Made by a program: the position numbers and the translations under genes. The notes beneath the pieces were generated by a model. The model worked only from the letters and a program-made list of their open reading frames with translations, was not told where the DNA came from and made no database searches. From Methylacidiphilum caldifontis (GTDB lineage Bacteria > Verrucomicrobiota > Verrucomicrobiia > Methylacidiphilales > CAMAQI01): a stretch of 25,640 bases of DNA. This document shows positions 14,296 through 22,443 of this stretch, piece after piece. Every line of letters begins with the position of its first letter. Position 1 is the stretch's first letter. The stretch spans positions 1-25,640 of the forward strand of contig CAMAQI010000013.1 of assembly GCA_945860255.1 (NCBI GenBank), given 5' to 3'.

Positions 14296-14355
14296 AGAAA
14301 GAGTGGGAAAAATCCTCTTTACAAATCATTTCCAAACCGCTTTCTTCTCTCCTCT

Positions 14356-14376
14356 GGTTTAACACTCCGTTAAACC
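14356..14376. terminator. Perfect hairpin just before tRNA-Lys
   Basis: GGTTTAAC (14356-14363), loop ACTCC, GTTAAACC (14369-14376): a perfect 8-base stem four bases before the tRNA. No T run follows. It could end the upstream pair's message, act as a processing signal, or be an operator for the tRNA promoter. Confidence 0.4.
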
Positions 14377-14380
14377 TTAC

Positions 14381-14453
14381 GCCTCGGTAGCTCAGTTGGT
14401 AGAGCAGGTGACTCTTAATCACTTGGTCCTAGGTTCGAGTCCTAGCCGGGGCA
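14381..14453 (+). tRNA. tRNA-Lys, anticodon CUU
   Basis: Cloverleaf is complete. Acceptor GCCTCGG pairs with CCGGGGC (one U-G pair), D arm GCTC/GAGC with AGTTGGTA loop, anticodon stem GGTGA/TCACT around loop CTCTTAA (anticodon CTT), T arm CTAGG/CCTAG with TTCGAGT. Discriminator base A at 14453. CCA is not encoded, so a CCA-adding enzyme must finish it. The gene stands alone, with no attachment-site duplication or integrase nearby. Confidence 0.97.
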
Positions 14454-14528
14454 AACTCTTTCTTTATTTTAAAATGCCTTTGTTTTTTTCATGCCTTTAT
14501 GCATTCTTAAGAGACACCGTATTTTTTA

Positions 14529-16322
14529 TCATTTCTGATGGAATTTCAAATAGGCTTGGTATTCCTCTTTTCCCATATACTTACCGAGGACTTTTGAATC
14601 CCCTTTGGTAAGATCGACAAGGATCAATCCATCGATGACATTGTTGAACGATTTATCCTCAGAAAAGGCGAGGATTCGTCCTCCTAAACGGAGATATTGT
14701 TTGAGGAGTACGGGAATTCCTTTGAGTTCTGTCTCAAGCTCTTCGACTCGTTCATCAATTTCCTCGAGGCTTTTATATTCCTCGCGTTTCCACTTTTGGG
14801 CAAATTGCTTGAGAAAGTTAACGGGGTTTCTTCCTTTGACCTCTTTTGCTAGAGTGGGATCGAGATTGTTTTGTTGGAGAAATTGAACGATCAGATCCCG
14901 AGAGTGGGGTTGATAATCGTGGGAGATACTGACCGGTCCAAAGAGGTAGCGGTAACGTGGTTTTTTGGAGACGTAGTGGGCGATTCCTTTCCAAAGAAGG
15001 AGGAGTGGCTGGAATTGTCGTTGGTACTCTTTTCTGACAAAGGATCGACCCATTTCAAGGCCGGGATTAAGTTCCTGAAGGAGTTTTTTTCGATAGTGAA
15101 ACAGGGAGGCGGTGTAGAGACCTTTTTTTCCGAGAAAGGGGAGAATTTTATCGGTTTGTCCGATCCGATAGGCTCCGACCAGTTCCTTTGTTGTTTTATT
15201 CCAAATCCAGAGATGTTGGTAATAAAGATCGAATGTATCGAGATCAAGCGCTTTGCCCGTTCCCTCGCCGGCCTCTCGGAAAGTGATTTCGCGAAGTCTT
15301 CCGATTTCTTGAAGCAGCAGGGGAATTCTTTTCGATCGTGCAAAGAAGACTTGAAATTCTCCAGAGCAGAGAAGTAAGTTTTTTTGAGGAAGAAGATCGA
15401 TCTCCTTTTGGAGAAACTCAGGGTCGATGGGGTCGATGACTTCCGCTTTGAGCGGGGCATGGATTTGGAGGGGAATTTGAAATTTTTTAGCGGTGCTGGA
15501 GGAGCCATGGGCTAAGAAATAGGTTCGTTCACGAAGATAGTCGGTGAGTTCCTGATCGGTTTTAAATTCAGCGATACGATCGGCTGGAATCGGCTTTCCG
15601 ATACGAATATGAATCGTATGGCCCTTTTTGTTCATGAATTCGTGGGGAAGAAGAGCGGTCTTCAAGCGTGAGTGGCAAAGTCCTGCGAGATGAAAGAGGA
15701 GACTGTTAGATCCTTCAAAGTAAACAGGGAGAACTGCGGAGTGGGTTTTACGAGCAATGCCAGCGATCGTGGGGCTCCACGGGGAGTCTTCGATTTTCGC
15801 TTTTTTAATTTGAATCGAAGAGACTTCCCCTGCAGGGAAAGCCGCGAGCAGCCCTTCTTGATTGAGATGGGAGATACACTTTTTTAGAGGGGCAAGATTG
15901 CGCTCCTCGGAGTGGATTGAGGAAAGGGGATCGATAAATATAGAGCGATCTCTCATCTCAGGAATGCACTCGAGAAGGAAGTTTGCCATCAGTTGAACAT
16001 CGTTACGGTGACGCCCGAGGAGGGAGGCGAGAAGGAGACCTTCGATCCCGCCAAAGGGATGATTGGCGATGGTGATGAGACGTCCTTTTTTTGGGATTCG
16101 TTCTAAATCAGAGTCGGGGACCTGGTAACTGACTTGATGGGAGTGAAGGAGGCTCTCATTGAAGGAGTCGTTTTGAAACTGAGATTTTGCGGTGTGATAA
16201 ACTTGGTTAAGTTGGTCAATCGCAAAAATCTTTTCTAAGGCCCCATTCACGATTGAAAGGGTTCTCGGTTTCCAGTTTTGTTGGAACGGGAGGTCGAATT
16301 TAAAGGGGTTCGTAGCGTTCAT
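14529..16322 (-). CDS. Bifunctional acyltransferase, ornithine-lipid synthase OlsF type
   Basis: 597 aa. N-terminal half is a lysophospholipid-acyltransferase domain: NHPFGGIEG at 87-95 (catalytic His88) and FPAGEVSS at 162-169. The second half, from about residue 305, is an OlsB-like GNAT N-acyltransferase, with EFQVFFARSKRIPLLLQEIGRLRE then TFREAGEGTGKALDLDTFD and LWIWNKTTKELVGAYRIG. This order and length match OlsF, which N-acylates ornithine and then O-acylates the lyso-lipid, making phosphorus-free membrane lipid in one protein. Faces the cytoplasm at the membrane. Close haemolysin-like fusions with other amino acids as substrate cannot be excluded. Divergent from the antiporter gene; no ribosome binding site is visible at its ATG. 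Confidence 0.85.
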   Translation of the reverse strand: MNATNPFKFDLPFQQNWKPRTLSIVNGALEKIFAIDQLNQVYHTAKSQFQNDSFNESLLHSHQVSYQVPDSDLERIPKKGRLITIANHPFGGIEGLLLASLLGRHRNDVQLMANFLLECIPEMRDRSIFIDPLSSIHSEERNLAPLKKCISHLNQEGLLAAFPAGEVSSIQIKKAKIEDSPWSPTIAGIARKTHSAVLPVYFEGSNSLLFHLAGLCHSRLKTALLPHEFMNKKGHTIHIRIGKPIPADRIAEFKTDQELTDYLRERTYFLAHGSSSTAKKFQIPLQIHAPLKAEVIDPIDPEFLQKEIDLLPQKNLLLCSGEFQVFFARSKRIPLLLQEIGRLREITFREAGEGTGKALDLDTFDLYYQHLWIWNKTTKELVGAYRIGQTDKILPFLGKKGLYTASLFHYRKKLLQELNPGLEMGRSFVRKEYQRQFQPLLLLWKGIAHYVSKKPRYRYLFGPVSISHDYQPHSRDLIVQFLQQNNLDPTLAKEVKGRNPVNFLKQFAQKWKREEYKSLEEIDERVEELETELKGIPVLLKQYLRLGGRILAFSEDKSFNNVIDGLILVDLTKGDSKVLGKYMGKEEYQAYLKFHQK

Positions 16323-16472
16323 GGATTTTGTCGACGATAGACTGAAGGAATAAGAATTTCCTCAGGTGGCAAATGTGTAACTTATTGGTAACAATTTATT
16401 TATTTTCAAATGGATCATTCCTCAGGCTTGACCCATTTAGGGTTTTGCAAGCATGATGGGGAGATGTGGGTT

Positions 16473-18533
16473 ATGGCAAATGTGAGCGGGGCTGCAGGAA
16501 ATATGTTTTTTCAGGATTTTGTCGTGATCATGGTGGTTGCTGGAATTGTCACGGTCTTATTTCATTTTTTAAAACAGCCTGCGATTCTTGGTTATTTGGT
16601 TGCGGGTGTCCTTGTCGGGCCTCATGTCATTAATGGCGGATTGATTCAACAAAAAGAGACCCTTCAGTCCGTTGCCGACTTAGGAGTTATTTTTTTAATG
16701 TTTTCTTTGGGGCTCCATTTTAGTTTTCGAAAATTAACGAAGGTGGGAGGAAAAGCGCTCAGCATTGGATTAATCGAGGCTCCTTTGGTTTTTGCGGCTG
16801 GATTTGGAGTGGCGAAGTTTTTGGGGTGGAGTTCTTTGGATGCCATTTTTATCGGGGCGGCTCTTTGTATCTCCTCGACAATTTTGATGTTTAAAACACT
16901 TTCTGAAATGGGGAAAATGAATGCCCCGTTTGCCCGATTAGTTTTTGGGATTGCGATCGTTGAGGATTTGATTGCGATCTCTCTTTTAGCGATTCTTCCT
17001 TCGATCGTCGCCACGGGAGGATTTAGTATTGGCGGGGCGCTAGGGATCGGATTGAAGCTTTCTGCTTTTTTTGTTTCGGTGGTCGTTCTTGGATTATTAG
17101 TTGCGCCTCGGTTTGTCGATTATTTAGATCGTTTTCAACGGCAGGATGTTTTGATGATCGGAATTTTAGCGATTTGTTTTGGGGTCTCTTATTTTGCTTA
17201 TGCGATGGGTTACAGTGTCGCTTTAGGTGCCTTTTTAACCGGAACGGTGATTGCGGAGTCGAAGGCCTCTGAACGAGTCAATTTTTTTACTAAACCGATT
17301 GCTGATTTATTTGGCAGTCTCTTTTTTGTGGCGATTGGCATGCTTTGGGAGCCCAAGGCCCTTCTTTTGATTTGGGACAAGGCGTTGATTATTTTGGTTG
17401 TCTTTTTAGTCGTTAAGATTGGGATGGTCTCGCTCTCCTCGATGTTCTCAGGAGAGAACGGCCCTGCTGCATTTCGTACCGGATTTAGCATGGGGCAAAT
17501 TGGAGAGTTTTCCTTTGTTATCGCGGCTTTAGGATTACAGTTGGGGGTCGTGAGATCAGATGTTTACCCGATGATTATTGGAATTTCAGTGATTACGATG
17601 TTTGTTTCCCCGTTTGTTTTGAAGCATGCCGATCTGATGATCGATCCTTTTTGGAACCATGTTCCAGAAAAATGGAAAAATCAGCTCGATCTCTATCATC
17701 AATGGTTAGATCAACTCGCAAAGGTCAAGAATCCGCAGCAGGCTGCTTTCCGTAGTTTAACGCTCAAAATATTGGGGCAATTAACGATTAACTTTGCGAT
17801 CATTACGACATTATTTTTACTCTCCGCTTTTTTGATGAGAAATAGTCGCGAATGGTTACCTTGGGTGGAGCCGCTAGGAGATTGGAAGCGCGCCTGTTTT
17901 TGGATGGTAACGATGATGATCGGATTGCCCATTTTTGTTGCAACCTATCGAAAGATGCAGGCTTTCAGTATGTTGTTAGCGGAGATGTCGATGCAGAATG
18001 CCTCTCCATTACTTCCCTTAGATGCTTTAAGAAACGGAATTTCAAAGGCGATCCTGATTACAGGGACTGTGATTCTGATTGCTTGGGTGCTTATTTTTAG
18101 CTCAACGCTTTTGCCTCCGTTTCGAATTTTGATCGTTTCGGGAGTTTCGCTTGCGGTGATCACATTGATTTTTAGACAGCACTTTATTAAGGTTTATGCC
18201 CGAGCGCAGATGGCTCTTGTCGAGACTTTGAGTGAGCCTCAGGACATGGATCCTGTCCCCGATCCTGAGGAGGTGATGCCTACGCTATTGAAGGGAATGG
18301 ATGTGGAGGTGATTACTTTAAAGGATGAGGATTGGGGATTGGGGAGACAATTGAGAGATCTCGATTTGAGGTTAAAAACAGGATCAAATATTATGGGGAT
18401 TGAGAGAGCGGAACAGAGTATTATTAATCCACGACCGACGGAGATTCTCCTGCCTAACGATCGCATCTTGCTTGTCGGAACGAAGCATCAGTTGAGTCTT
18501 GCCCGTCAGTACATGGAGTCGGGAACAGTTTAA
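16473..18533 (+). CDS. CPA2 cation:proton antiporter (KefB-like) with TrkA_C tail
   Basis: 686 aa from the ATG at 16473, preferred because GGGGAG lies nine bases upstream; the ATG at 16410 would add 21 polar residues. The first 380 residues are a Na_H_Exchanger domain with about 12 helices: GYLVAGVLVGPHVI, the FSLGLHFSF motif, GIAIVEDLIAI (family Asp) and the GEFSFVIAALGL stretch. KefB and YbaL then have an NAD-binding RCK_N domain. Here there are instead three or four more membrane helices (about 430-570) and then a TrkA_C domain (about 605-680, with LRDLDLRLKTGSNIMGIER and LPNDRILLVG). It probably exchanges K+ or Na+ for protons, gated by a ligand at TrkA_C. Ends before a terminator at 18558-18584. 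Confidence 0.87.
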   Translation: MANVSGAAGNMFFQDFVVIMVVAGIVTVLFHFLKQPAILGYLVAGVLVGPHVINGGLIQQKETLQSVADLGVIFLMFSLGLHFSFRKLTKVGGKALSIGLIEAPLVFAAGFGVAKFLGWSSLDAIFIGAALCISSTILMFKTLSEMGKMNAPFARLVFGIAIVEDLIAISLLAILPSIVATGGFSIGGALGIGLKLSAFFVSVVVLGLLVAPRFVDYLDRFQRQDVLMIGILAICFGVSYFAYAMGYSVALGAFLTGTVIAESKASERVNFFTKPIADLFGSLFFVAIGMLWEPKALLLIWDKALIILVVFLVVKIGMVSLSSMFSGENGPAAFRTGFSMGQIGEFSFVIAALGLQLGVVRSDVYPMIIGISVITMFVSPFVLKHADLMIDPFWNHVPEKWKNQLDLYHQWLDQLAKVKNPQQAAFRSLTLKILGQLTINFAIITTLFLLSAFLMRNSREWLPWVEPLGDWKRACFWMVTMMIGLPIFVATYRKMQAFSMLLAEMSMQNASPLLPLDALRNGISKAILITGTVILIAWVLIFSSTLLPPFRILIVSGVSLAVITLIFRQHFIKVYARAQMALVETLSEPQDMDPVPDPEEVMPTLLKGMDVEVITLKDEDWGLGRQLRDLDLRLKTGSNIMGIERAEQSIINPRPTEILLPNDRILLVGTKHQLSLARQYMESGTV

Positions 18534-18557
18534 CCCGGATTCATCATGAGATGATCG

Positions 18558-18584
18558 TCTCTTATTCAGAAAAGGAGATTTTTT
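18558..18584 (+). terminator. Intrinsic terminator after the antiporter gene
   Basis: TCTCTT (18558-18563) pairs with AGGAGA (18573-18578) including one G-U pair, loop of nine bases, followed directly by six T (18579-18584). It is 24 bases past the antiporter stop, between converging genes. Confidence 0.55.
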
Positions 18585-18600
18585 GAGCCCCCATTTTATT

Positions 18601-18625
18601 TTGTGTTCTTCGAGTTCTTTTGTGG
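18601..18625 (-). repeat. Dispersed CACGAAG-type repeat abutting the kinase stop
   Basis: Read on the minus strand from the kinase stop TAG: CCACAAAAGAACTCGAAGAACACAAAAT (split: CCACAAAAGAA, CTCGAAGAA, CACAAAAT). It is the degenerate form of the widely scattered CCACGAAGAACACGAAGAA spacer repeat and resembles the arms at 4093-4120. The stop codon itself may be supplied by the repeat. Confidence 0.45.
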
Positions 18626-21349
18626 CTAAATTCCAGATTTCTTTTCTAAGAGGGAAAAAAACTTCACGAAAGCAATCCGATCTTGTTCGTTTAATTTATT
18701 ACTAGGATCAGCGAAACGTTTAGCAAAAATGGCATCCTCTTCGCTGTGTGTTTTCCAGGATTCAACGAACGCACGATGATCGATTTCGACGGTTCCCTTG
18801 GTTTCATCAAAGAAGTCTCGATCGACTTTGATATAGGTTTCGAGTAAAGAGAAAAAATTACGGGCAAGGGGGGCTTGGATCGTAGAGTCTTTGAAGTTTT
18901 CGAGTTTTTCTATCGTTGGGATGAAATAACCGAACGCTTCCGAAAAGTTGCCATTAGAGAAATAGAGTTTTCCGAGAAGTAAAGAAGGCTCAAGGTATTT
19001 TGGGGCAGTCGCTGCGATTGGGGTGAGAAATCTTGCGATGCGAAGATTGAACATCGGGTCAAAACTACTTGAGTTACAAATCTCTTTTTTAATTTTTGGC
19101 AATTCTGTGGCGAGCATGAGAGAGATTTGTTCCTCTGTCATTTTTTTGTCGACTTCAGTTTTCTTTTGACTGTTTTTCTTAAATTCGGCGGCAAGGAGTT
19201 CTTTTTCTTTGAGTAAATTTTCGTATTTTTCTCCTTGTTTTGCGATAATTTGTTCATTTAAATCCGCATCTGATTCGGCTTTTTTAGCAAGTGCTTCCGC
19301 CTCGTTTTTTTTGTTTTCTGCTGTCTCTTTTTCCTCAAGCGCTTTTGTGAGATCGGAGAGCCTTTGCTCGGCGATTTTTTTCGCCTCCTCAGCTTCATTT
19401 GTTTTTTGTTCGGCGATTTTTTTCGCTTCTTGAGCGGCGATTTTTTGCTCCTCGGCGATTTTTTTCGCCTCAAGAGCTTCAATCGTTTTCTCTTTTTCTT
19501 TTTCTTCGCTTATTGTTTTTGCATCGAGGGCAGAAATGACTTGAACATAGGAGTAGATTCCACTTCCAAGAAGAGCGACGATGGCCGCAAGACTGACGAT
19601 GGTGACCGGCTTATTTCGTCGATACATCCGACGAATCACATCAAAAAAAGTGACCGGCTTTGCGGTGACCGCCTCCCCATGGAGATAGCGATCAAGATCG
19701 GCGCGAAGAGCAGCGGGGGTTCGATAGCGACGGTCAGGCTCTGGATGCAGGGCCTTTAAGACGACCATTTCGAGATCTTTTTCGATCGTATTGACGTAGG
19801 AAGAGAGACTCGGGGGCTGATAGTCTTGAAGCTTCTGGGCATCTTGAAGAAGGCTTCCTGAGACAGCAAAGTGGTGTTTTCCGGTGAGCATTTCGAAGAG
19901 GATTGCCCCTAGAGAATAGACATCGGCTCGGCTGTCGACGGTGTGACTCGACATCGCCTGTTCCGGGGACATATATTGCATTGTCCCTAACATCGCCCCC
20001 TCCATCGTTAAGGAGAGGTCTTTCCCTTTTTCATCGTTATCCAGTTTTCCGAGACCGAAATCCATGACGACCGGCTCGCCATCCTCACGGATCATAATGT
20101 TTCCTGGTTTGATATCGCGATGGAGAATATTATGGTCGTGAGCAAATTGAATCGCATCACACATCTTTCCGATGATCGGTAAGGTCATTTCGACGGATAA
20201 AAAACGAGTCGTTGCTTTCGGCTTTTCGCCCGCTTGTTTGAGTCGCATTCGTTCCGATTGGATTTGGCGGAGAAGTGAGGTCAAGGTTGCTGATGATTTT
20301 GATTCTTGTTCGGAGATCGGAAGATGAAGGAGTTCGTGGAGAGTAAGTCCTTCGACAAGTTCCATGGCAATATAGCTGACCCCTTGGGCCTCTCCGACTT
20401 CGAAAATCCGGCAGATATTATGGTGAGGAAGTTTTGACATGATCTCCGCCTCACGTCGAAATCGCTCGATTTGCCCTTCTGCCGAGGCATTCCCCGGGAG
20501 CATCATTTTGAGAGCGGCGGCATTGCCAAAACGATCGCGGGCTCGCCAAACTTGCCCCATCCCTCCAACCCCGAGAACCGTCTCTAGGGTGTAGCGACCT
20601 AGGGTCACTGAATCCGATTGAGGAGAGGATTTTGATTCCTCTATCGTTTCTTCGACGGGAAGTGGTTTTTGGGAGTAAATCCGAAGTACGGGAAGATACG
20701 TCGATTCTAACGGGGAGGGGATCAATCCGATATAATAACAACAGGGGGAATCCTCTTTGGCGATCGTGGGGGAGGAGAGCTGGTACGATTTTTTTTGTAA
20801 ATCTTGAGGAAGCTGGAGCTCGGGAGATTTTTGATGATAGAGAATTTGGCTCGTTTCCGCGTAGTCTGTTTCCATTTCCTTGAGCGACCAAGGGTCAAGA
20901 AGATCCTTTTGGATTGTGAGAAAAGAAAGATGATCGATGACGATTTGATCTTTCAATGCGAAGCGAGAGAGATCTGAGGCGATTTGAAGAGCTCTTTGAT
21001 GGCTTGTCTCCATTGAAAGATTTGAGTCAGCGGAGGTCGCCATACCGAATTGGAGACTCCATTGAGGGCGCTCTAGAGAATCGCGGGTTGATCTGAATTC
21101 TGCTAAACGATGAAGAAGGTACAAGGAACCTTGGATCGCATTCAGAAGACTGGAATGACTATTTTCTGTAAACTGAATGAAGAGGGGGGATTGCTCTTCA
21201 GAGATGATGGTTGCGTCGTAGGAGCGGATCATTTGAGAGAGATCTCCACAGATCGCTTTGACGAGCGCCTTTTGAAGGTCAGTGGAAAGAGTGCAATCAG
21301 GGAGGAAAAGATGAATGGATAAAAACGTTGAATGGGACTTCTGATCCAT
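18626..21349 (-). CDS. Transmembrane Ser/Thr protein kinase with cyclase-like N-terminus and coiled-coil tail
   Basis: 907 aa from the ATG at 21349 (a TTG precedes it). Residues 8-145 resemble a degenerate class III nucleotide-cyclase domain: an alternating strand-helix pattern with GDLSQMIRSYDATII, LFIQF and WSLQFGMATSA, but no metal Asp pair. Kinase domain about 250-555: GVGGMG loop 260-265, Lys281, HRDIKPGN 410-417, DFG 430-432, SPEQ 461-464. A polar insert of some 45 residues sits at about 344-389. TM helix at about 582-604 (PVTIVSLAAIVALLGSGIYS), then a long coiled coil (609-744) with three exact 14-residue units, and a TPR-like C-terminal region outside. It likely senses something outside the membrane and phosphorylates cytoplasmic proteins. 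Encoded 52 bases after endonuclease IV. Confidence 0.9.
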   Translation of the reverse strand: MDQKSHSTFLSIHLFLPDCTLSTDLQKALVKAICGDLSQMIRSYDATIISEEQSPLFIQFTENSHSSLLNAIQGSLYLLHRLAEFRSTRDSLERPQWSLQFGMATSADSNLSMETSHQRALQIASDLSRFALKDQIVIDHLSFLTIQKDLLDPWSLKEMETDYAETSQILYHQKSPELQLPQDLQKKSYQLSSPTIAKEDSPCCYYIGLIPSPLESTYLPVLRIYSQKPLPVEETIEESKSSPQSDSVTLGRYTLETVLGVGGMGQVWRARDRFGNAAALKMMLPGNASAEGQIERFRREAEIMSKLPHHNICRIFEVGEAQGVSYIAMELVEGLTLHELLHLPISEQESKSSATLTSLLRQIQSERMRLKQAGEKPKATTRFLSVEMTLPIIGKMCDAIQFAHDHNILHRDIKPGNIMIREDGEPVVMDFGLGKLDNDEKGKDLSLTMEGAMLGTMQYMSPEQAMSSHTVDSRADVYSLGAILFEMLTGKHHFAVSGSLLQDAQKLQDYQPPSLSSYVNTIEKDLEMVVLKALHPEPDRRYRTPAALRADLDRYLHGEAVTAKPVTFFDVIRRMYRRNKPVTIVSLAAIVALLGSGIYSYVQVISALDAKTISEEKEKEKTIEALEAKKIAEEQKIAAQEAKKIAEQKTNEAEEAKKIAEQRLSDLTKALEEKETAENKKNEAEALAKKAESDADLNEQIIAKQGEKYENLLKEKELLAAEFKKNSQKKTEVDKKMTEEQISLMLATELPKIKKEICNSSSFDPMFNLRIARFLTPIAATAPKYLEPSLLLGKLYFSNGNFSEAFGYFIPTIEKLENFKDSTIQAPLARNFFSLLETYIKVDRDFFDETKGTVEIDHRAFVESWKTHSEEDAIFAKRFADPSNKLNEQDRIAFVKFFSLLEKKSGI
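19346..19471 (-). repeat. Three 42-base tandem repeats inside the kinase coiled coil
   Basis: The units encode EAKKIAEEQKIAAQ, EAKKIAEQKTNEAE and EAKKIAEQRLSDLT. At DNA level GGCGATTTTTTTCGC recurs at 19370, 19412 and 19454, exactly 42 bases apart. Near-identity at nucleotide level indicates recent tandem duplication; 14 residues equals two heptads, so the register is kept. Confidence 0.85.
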
Positions 21350-21401
21350 CAACGGAGATTAACTTATGGATGGAATTGAGGAAAGCAGGAAATGAGGAGA
21401 A

Positions 21402-22262
21402 TTACTTCCCAATAAGAGAATATAAAAAGGCGATATTTTCAATATCCTCTTTCATTTCCTCGTTCTTAGGGGTCTCAAGAACCATTGGAATCGAGGCCCA
21501 TCGGGAATCATTCATGAGCCATCGAAAGCAATCCGGCCCTATTTTTCCTTTACCCAGATGATCATGGCGATCGACGCGAGAGCCGAGGGGGGTCTTTGAG
21601 TCGTTGACATGGAAAGCTAAAAGCCATTCCAAACCGATGATTTTTTCAAATTGTTTAAAGGTGAGATCGTAACCAGTTTTTTCGTGAATCGGAAATCCGG
21701 CTTCAAAAAGGTGCGCTGTATCGAGGCAAACCCCCAATCGTTCAGGCCTTTCAACATGATCGATGATCCATTTGAGATGTTCAAATTTTCCGCCAAGATG
21801 AAATCCAGAGGCCGCGGTATTTTCAAGCGCGAGGCGGGTTTGGACATGAGGAGTTCGCTTCACGACTTCATTGATCCCCTCGACGATCCGTTGGAGTCCA
21901 ATCTCCTCCCCATCATCTCCATGGCTGCCGGGGTGCATTACGAGAAAGGGGAGTTGTAGAGCCTCGGCTCGTAAAAGCTCGTGTTCGAGGGAGTTGATCG
22001 ATTTCTCAATATTCTCCGGTTTCGATCCGGCAAGATTAATTAAGTAGCCGGCATGACCAAAAACAAAAAGATCGGACTGATCACGTGCTTTCAGGAACGA
22101 TTGAATCTCTTCTGGTTTGAAAGGGGTGGCACTCCACTGTTGATTGCTTTTAACAAAGATTTGAGCGGCCGTGAAACCGACTTGAAGCGCGCGAGGAATT
22201 GAGGCGGCAACACCGCCTGCCGTGGAGGTGTGGGCGCCGATCCGTCGAGAAGTGGTTTTCAT
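21402..22262 (-). CDS. nfo: Endonuclease IV
   Basis: 286 aa, standard length. Cuts 5' to abasic sites in base excision repair, using three zinc ions in a TIM barrel. The nine metal ligands are readable: His in FGHAGYLINLAGS, His in VMHPGSH, Glu in LENTAASG, Asp and His in CLDTAHLFEAG, His in FHVNDSK, Asp and His in RVDRHDHLGKG, and Glu in VLETPK. The N-terminus RRIGAHTSTAGGV is typical. ATG start without a visible ribosome binding site. It is followed by the kinase gene in the same direction. Confidence 0.96.
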   Translation of the reverse strand: MKTTSRRIGAHTSTAGGVAASIPRALQVGFTAAQIFVKSNQQWSATPFKPEEIQSFLKARDQSDLFVFGHAGYLINLAGSKPENIEKSINSLEHELLRAEALQLPFLVMHPGSHGDDGEEIGLQRIVEGINEVVKRTPHVQTRLALENTAASGFHLGGKFEHLKWIIDHVERPERLGVCLDTAHLFEAGFPIHEKTGYDLTFKQFEKIIGLEWLLAFHVNDSKTPLGSRVDRHDHLGKGKIGPDCFRWLMNDSRWASIPMVLETPKNEEMKEDIENIAFLYSLIGK

Positions 22263-22294
22263 AGTGAATCGTGTGTGGATCGTTAAGGCTGCGG

Positions 22295-22442
22295 TTACGG
22301 TTTGGGTGCCGTGGCGAGTCGTTGGAGGGAGAGGGATTCCCCTTGAAGGAGTTCGATCAGGTTTTCTTTTCCGACGAGATGTCCCGATCCGACGAGGATG
22401 AGTGTCGGTTTTTTCTGAAGAATTAATTTTTTAATCCCCATA
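22295..22442 (-). pseudogene. Frameshifted C-terminal remnant of a TraB/GumN-family protein
   Basis: Starting one base past the fumarase stop, the minus strand reads MGIKKLILQKKPTLILVGSG. With one base removed near 22380-22382 it continues HLVGKENLIELLQGESL and on to LATAPKP and TAA at 22295-22297. GSGHLVGxxxLxxLL is the closing signature of the TraB/PrgY/GumN family, whose members are about 250-300 aa. Only about 48 codons remain, and they are split by an extra base, so this is a dead fragment. The N-terminal part is not in the window. Confidence 0.6.
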
Positions 22443-22443
22443 T

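Noticed and set aside
14381..14453. tRNA-Lys as an attachment site of an integrated island
   Set aside because: No integrase, no duplicated tRNA 3' end, and flanking genes look chromosomal.
14891..15508. 205-codon minus frame inside the OlsF gene
   Set aside because: Ser/Lys/Pro-rich shadow in another frame of a well-identified gene.
18541..18560. GAGATGATCGTCTC palindrome as a hairpin
   Set aside because: The loop would be two to four bases; the neighbouring TCTCTT/AGGAGA stem with a T run is the better terminator.
19370..19471. GGCGA-T7-TCGCC hairpins as terminators
   Set aside because: They are the coding tandem repeats of the kinase coiled coil, each in frame, and not at a gene end.
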